From positions 1-5,062 of the forward strand of contig JANXYE010000283.1 of the NCBI GenBank assembly GCA_025350285.1: DNA of 5,062 nt, given 5' to 3'. This document shows, one piece after another, positions 4,204-5,062 of this stretch (positions are counted from its first letter, which is position 1; each line of letters opens with the position of its first letter). The notes under the pieces are model-generated. The model saw nothing but the letters and a program-made list of their open reading frames with translations, did no database searches and was not told the origin of the DNA. Position numbers and translations under genes: made by a program. This DNA comes from Chloroflexota bacterium. Its GTDB lineage: Bacteria; Chloroflexota; Dehalococcoidia; Tepidiformales; Tepidiformaceae.

Positions 4204-4363
4204 GGGTGGCCGTCAGATTTTTGCGTGGGGCCGGGCGTTGCACGGGCGTGAACGGACCGCTCGTTCGCCACTCGCGGATACGGAGCGGTCTTTGGGGAGC
4301 CCCTAGCCGGGGGACCCAACCAGGTCGATGCCAACTCATCGCGCAAAAATCTGGAGCACACCC
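4204..4363. mobile_element. Element B: 160-bp MITE-like element with 22-bp terminal inverted repeats
   Basis: The terminal inverted repeats are 4204-4225 and 4342-4363. Their inner 12 bp, CAGATTTTTGCG (4214-4225) and CGCAAAAATCTG (4342-4353), are perfect, and the outer 10 bp match partially (GGGTGGCCGT against GGGTGTGCTC on the complement). Immediately outside are GTATGGCC (4196-4203) and GTATTGGCC (4364-4372), which look like an imperfect target-site duplication. Inside lies the 22-bp core on the minus strand (4275-4296) and an inverted 8-bp partner, GACCGCTC (4255-4262), that pairs with GAGCGGTC (4283-4290). There is no coding capacity, so this is a non-autonomous element. I cannot name the transposase family that would mobilise it. 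It lies between the ABM-like gene (start 4097) and the unrecognised gene ending at 4460. Confidence 0.68.
4275..4296 (-). repeat. 22-bp repeat core, copy 3 (inverted)
   Basis: This is a perfect match, on the minus strand, to the cores at 2386-2407 and 2540-2561. On this strand it points toward the start of the ABM-like gene at 4097, just as the other two copies point toward the gene at 2682. Confidence 0.9.
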
Positions 4364-4459
4364 GTATTGGCCGTTGGCGGGAGCACGGACGCGTTCCGGC
4401 GAGCGCAAGCTACTGAGCGGGCTCGGGATAGCCGTGCCCACGCCTGACGACCAATACCC

Positions 4460-5038
4460 TCAGCCCTCGTCCTCGCCCCCGGCTGTCTCCGGCTCTCGTT
4501 CGGCCGGCGCCTCCGCGATAACGTGGGCGGCGATCGCTTTCGCCATCGCCTGCCGCGCGGGCGGCGGTTGGCCGGGAACATCCACTTCGACCGAGACCAT
4601 GCGGTTGCCGTAGCGCGTCATGAGGACCCGGTCACGGACCCAGGCTGAATCGTCGCCGAGGCCATCGATATCGGCGGCGTGCACGCCGGGGACGCGCTTC
4701 ATCACCCCGAAGAGCATGCCGCCGCCGCTCTTCGGCATCATCATGCGGCTCACCTTGATCTGCCCGCCGCCTTCCACGTCGTACGAATGCAGGGCAACCG
4801 CGGCCGACGCGCCCGCGTCACCGATCTGCTTCGCGCTATCGGTCACGGCCACCCCGGCGAGTGAGGCGACGATCGCCGCCGGTATCGGGACGAACGGGAT
4901 GCCGCCAGCGAGAAAGCCCGGGATGGCCTGGCGCTGGCTGTCCGTAGTCGCCGGCTGAGGCGCGGCCAGGCCGCCAGAAAGGACTTCGACCTTCGTCACG
5001 AAGTAGAGGCGCGGGGAGCGTTCGATGCGGATGCGCAT
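4460..5038 (-). CDS. Unrecognised protein, 192 aa, 5' end uncertain
   Basis: I do not recognise this protein. From the ATG at 5038 it is 192 aa: a basic start (MRIRIERSPRLYFVTKVEVLSG) leads to a Pro/Gly-rich hydrophobic stretch (about 40-65, FLAGGIPFVPIPAAIVASLAG). A mixed domain of about 66-175 has a GGGQIKVSRMMMPKSGGG loop, a DIDGLGDDSAWVRD acidic segment and a strand-like RYGNRMVSVEVDVPG, followed by a helix (ARQAMAKAIAAHVI) and an acidic tail ending EPETAGGEDEG. This distribution resembles a small exported or membrane-associated sensor-type domain, but there is no cleavable signal peptide from this start. The frame stays open to the window edge (8 further codons reading GAPGIGRG), and the G-rich sequence before the ATG is not a clear RBS, so the true start may lie beyond 5062. 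Stop TGA at 4462-4460. Confidence 0.68.
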   Translation of the reverse strand: MRIRIERSPRLYFVTKVEVLSGGLAAPQPATTDSQRQAIPGFLAGGIPFVPIPAAIVASLAGVAVTDSAKQIGDAGASAAVALHSYDVEGGGQIKVSRMMMPKSGGGMLFGVMKRVPGVHAADIDGLGDDSAWVRDRVLMTRYGNRMVSVEVDVPGQPPPARQAMAKAIAAHVIAEAPAEREPETAGGEDEG

Positions 5039-5062
5039 GCCCCGCCCGATGCCCGGCGCGCC

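Noticed and set aside
4098..4361. N-terminal extension of the ABM-like protein to 4361
   Set aside because: It crosses element B, has low-complexity composition, and the ATG at 4097 has a strong RBS and begins exactly at the first strand of the fold.
4364..4457. GTATTGG / CCAATAC inverted repeat around the gap before the last gene
   Set aside because: Only 7 bp with an 80-nt spacing; one arm is better explained as the flank of element B.

Overview
The window is high-GC, gene-dense bacterial chromosome-like DNA. The mix of small orphan proteins, short intergenic repeats and a secreted-type uncharacterised family would fit a Chloroflexota (Thermomicrobia-like) or actinobacterial genome. That is an inference from style and gene content only; no rRNA or marker gene is present to settle it.

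Layout. (1) Positions 1-106, minus strand: the first 35 codons of an ABC-transporter permease that runs off the left edge. (2) Positions 107-510: a divergent intergenic region with a 3 x 15-bp tandem repeat, a 12-bp palindrome and leader hairpins, the last of which includes the Shine-Dalgarno of the next gene. (3) Positions 511-1404, plus strand: a compact three-gene operon of small membrane proteins (77, 134 and 75 aa). The first two are very rich in methionine and end in His clusters, and the third is a SHOCT-domain membrane protein. The composition suggests Cu(I)/Ag(I) or similar soft-metal handling, but no catalytic or transporter gene is present to prove it. (4) A hairpin at 1445-1476 separates this operon from a convergent alpha/beta hydrolase (1481-2299, minus) with a complete catalytic triad. 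(5) Positions 2319-2681: a repeat-rich, strongly structured segment (element A). It leads into a 328-aa gene (2682-3668, plus) of an uncharacterised but clearly motif-rich family. (6) A small hairpin at 3728-3744, then a convergent 100-aa ABM-like (ferredoxin-fold) protein (3795-4097, minus). (7) Positions 4204-4363: element B, a 160-bp MITE-like element with 22-bp terminal inverted repeats and near-matching flanks. (8) Positions 4460-5038 or beyond, minus strand: an unrecognised 192-aa protein whose frame is still open at the right edge.

The most notable observation is that elements A and B are copies of one non-autonomous repeat family. Both have the same terminal repeat, exactly 60 bp from the terminal CAG to a 22-bp core, and the core occurs perfectly three times in the window. 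In both places the core points toward the start of a plus-side or minus-side gene. In element A a duplicated core and one inverted copy can form two mutually exclusive long hairpins directly upstream of the 328-aa gene, and the degenerate end of the element appears to supply that gene's ribosome-binding site. I found no transposase, CRISPR array, tRNA or rRNA.
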